From positions 1 through 41,204 of the forward strand of contig UQUV01000028.1 of assembly GCA_900544305.1 (NCBI GenBank): a stretch of 41,204 nt of DNA. The letters are read 5' to 3'. A program made the position numbers and the translations under genes. The DNA is from an uncultured Porphyromonadaceae bacterium. GTDB taxonomy: Bacteria; Bacteroidota; Bacteroidia; Bacteroidales; Muribaculaceae. A model generated the notes under the pieces. It did no database searches. It was not told the origin of the DNA and saw only the letters and a program-made list of their open reading frames with translations. Below, piece after piece: positions 40,112 through 41,204 of this stretch (positions are counted from its first letter, which is position 1; the number at the start of each line of letters is the position of its first letter).

Positions 40112-41044
40112 ATGACTTTTAAAATCAGAACCTTATTCATTGCCCTTCTTCTGGCAATGATTGCACCTTCGGCTTTTGCTACGGAATTGATACCGCTTGT
40201 TCCGGCAAAAAAGAACGATGGAATCATCCGTATTCTGGCCATTGGCAACAGCTTTTCGGAAGACGCTATCGAACAATATTTTTATGAATTGGCAGCAGCC
40301 GACGGACAAAAAATCATTGTAGGCAACCTCTATTATCCGGGATGTTCGCTGGAACGCCACGCCAACAATGTCAAGAACAACATTCCAGACTACAAATACC
40401 GCAAAATCGTGGATGGCGTAAAAACAGAGACACCTGAAACGACTATTGCCACAGCTCTTGCCGATGAAAGCTGGGACTACGTGAGCGTACAGCAGGCCAG
40501 CCATTTCTCCGGTAAGCCGGCGACCTACGAACCCTATATGTCGGAGGTGCTTGACTTTGTGCGCAAACATGTCAGAACCGACACTAAAATCATGTTCCAC
40601 ATGACTTGGGCATACTCCAAAGATTCAAACCACGGAGCATTTCCCGACTATGGAAAAGACCAGATGAGAATGTACAACGAAATCATTGCCGCCACACAGG
40701 CAGCTGACAAGATAGCAAAATTCGATATTATCATCCCGTCGGGAACCGCTATTCAGAACGCCCGCACATCAAAGTTGGGCGACACACTCAACCGCGACGG
40801 CTATCACCTGCAACTCACTTACGGCCGATATACAGCAGCCTGTACATGGTATGAAGCCATTTTCGGCAAAAGTGTCGTCGGCAACAGCTATGCCCCGTCG
40901 ACAATGAGCGAACTGGAAAAACACATCGCTCAGGAAGCGGCACATGCGGCTGTGCTGAAACCTTATTCAATAACTGACCTCAGCCAAATTTCACAAATAT
41001 GTGTTCCGGCACAGCAATGGTCTGGTATCCTTGCCGAATACTAA
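40112..41044 (+). CDS. DUF4886 SGNH-hydrolase-like exported protein
   Basis: A 310-residue exported protein with signal peptide 1-23 (ending SAFAT). The DUF4886 domain has an SGNH-hydrolase layout: block I GNSFSEDAIEQ (Ser in GNSFS near residue 47), a YYPGCSLERH block near 75, VSVQQASHFSG near 125-136, and a C-terminal DGYHLQLTYGRY block with the likely catalytic His near 231. The expected reaction is hydrolysis of an ester such as an O-acetyl group on a glycan. It is third in the regulator operon, 8 nt after the lipoprotein gene, and is followed by a terminator. The substrate is unknown. Confidence 0.85.
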   Translation: MTFKIRTLFIALLLAMIAPSAFATELIPLVPAKKNDGIIRILAIGNSFSEDAIEQYFYELAAADGQKIIVGNLYYPGCSLERHANNVKNNIPDYKYRKIVDGVKTETPETTIATALADESWDYVSVQQASHFSGKPATYEPYMSEVLDFVRKHVRTDTKIMFHMTWAYSKDSNHGAFPDYGKDQMRMYNEIIAATQAADKIAKFDIIIPSGTAIQNARTSKLGDTLNRDGYHLQLTYGRYTAACTWYEAIFGKSVVGNSYAPSTMSELEKHIAQEAAHAAVLKPYSITDLSQISQICVPAQQWSGILAEY

Positions 41045-41070
41045 AATAACGGCTTATATCAAAATGTAGG

Positions 41071-41107
41071 CGAGACAGTCCGATTGGGTTGTCTCGTTTC
41101 TTTTTTC
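41071..41107 (+). terminator. terminator of the regulator operon
   Basis: CGAGACA (41071-41077) pairs with TGTCTCG (41090-41096), a 12-nt loop, then a T-rich run to 41107. Confidence 0.78.
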
Positions 41108-41204
41108 AATTGACAGATTGCCACTTTTTAAATCCGTTTTCATTGTTTTTTATTACTGTCCGCTAAAGACGTGCATTCCCTCCCAACTTGCTGAAATAGA
41201 TAAG

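Overview
This window is chromosomal DNA from a member of the Bacteroidales. The main signs are a SusC/SusD pair heading a polysaccharide utilisation locus, recurrent Bacteroidetes-type promoters (a TTTG or TTG box about 20 nt upstream of TAnnTTTG), and families largely confined to this phylum (DUF4492, DUF4494, DUF4886, and the glycogen trio of debranching enzyme, GT4 synthase and GH57 amylase). Genus cannot be fixed from the sequence. TGA, TAA and TAG all appear as stop codons, so the code is the standard bacterial one. I found no tRNA, rRNA, insertion sequence, integrase or CRISPR array.

Region by region. 1-4 kb holds housekeeping singletons: a UmuC-type polymerase without UmuD in view, a cytidylate-kinase-like protein, an HdeD-like membrane protein and a YegS-type lipid kinase. 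4.1-8.8 kb is a tight glycogen operon (GH133-type debranching enzyme, GT4 synthase, GH57 amylase). 9-13.7 kb, on the minus strand, carries transketolase, an FHS-type sugar permease, and a DUF4494-YggS pair. 14.1-15.4 kb encodes an unusual exported protein with DUF7477-like repeats and two DnaJ-type cysteine modules, preceded by a duplicated promoter-like repeat. 15.6-18.6 kb is DUF4492-cydA-cydB, the cytochrome bd oxidase. 18.7-20.3 kb has a two-gene LysO lysine exporter and a YigZ/IMPACT protein. 20.3-21.7 kb, minus strand, has a YjjG-like nucleotidase and a YhhQ-type queuosine-precursor transporter.

21.8-41.0 kb is a glycan utilisation locus. A minus-strand operon runs susC, susD, a GH43-like enzyme with discoidin and FN3 domains, a PF10091/GH144-like lipoprotein and a GH3 beta-glucosidase. 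It ends in a terminator. A second unit with its own predicted promoter encodes an exported GH133-like enzyme and a CE1 esterase. Divergently from susC runs a plus-strand operon: a transmembrane one-component regulator (beta-propeller sensor, Y_Y_Y-like domain, TM helix, coiled coil, LuxR-type HTH), an NlpE-N/PliI-like lipoprotein and an SGNH-type DUF4886 protein. GH144-like plus GH3 points to a beta-glucan, possibly beta-1,2-glucan, but this is inference.

Main points of interest: the GH144-like gene is interrupted by one in-frame TGA where Trp is expected; the divergent susC/regulator region carries a duplicated 19-nt operator-like element made of CTACG half-sites 11 bp apart; the DUF7477-like/DnaJ-zinc-finger secreted protein is an unusual architecture; a lysozyme-inhibitor-like lipoprotein is coupled to the glycan regulator; and two genes appear to have leaderless mRNAs.
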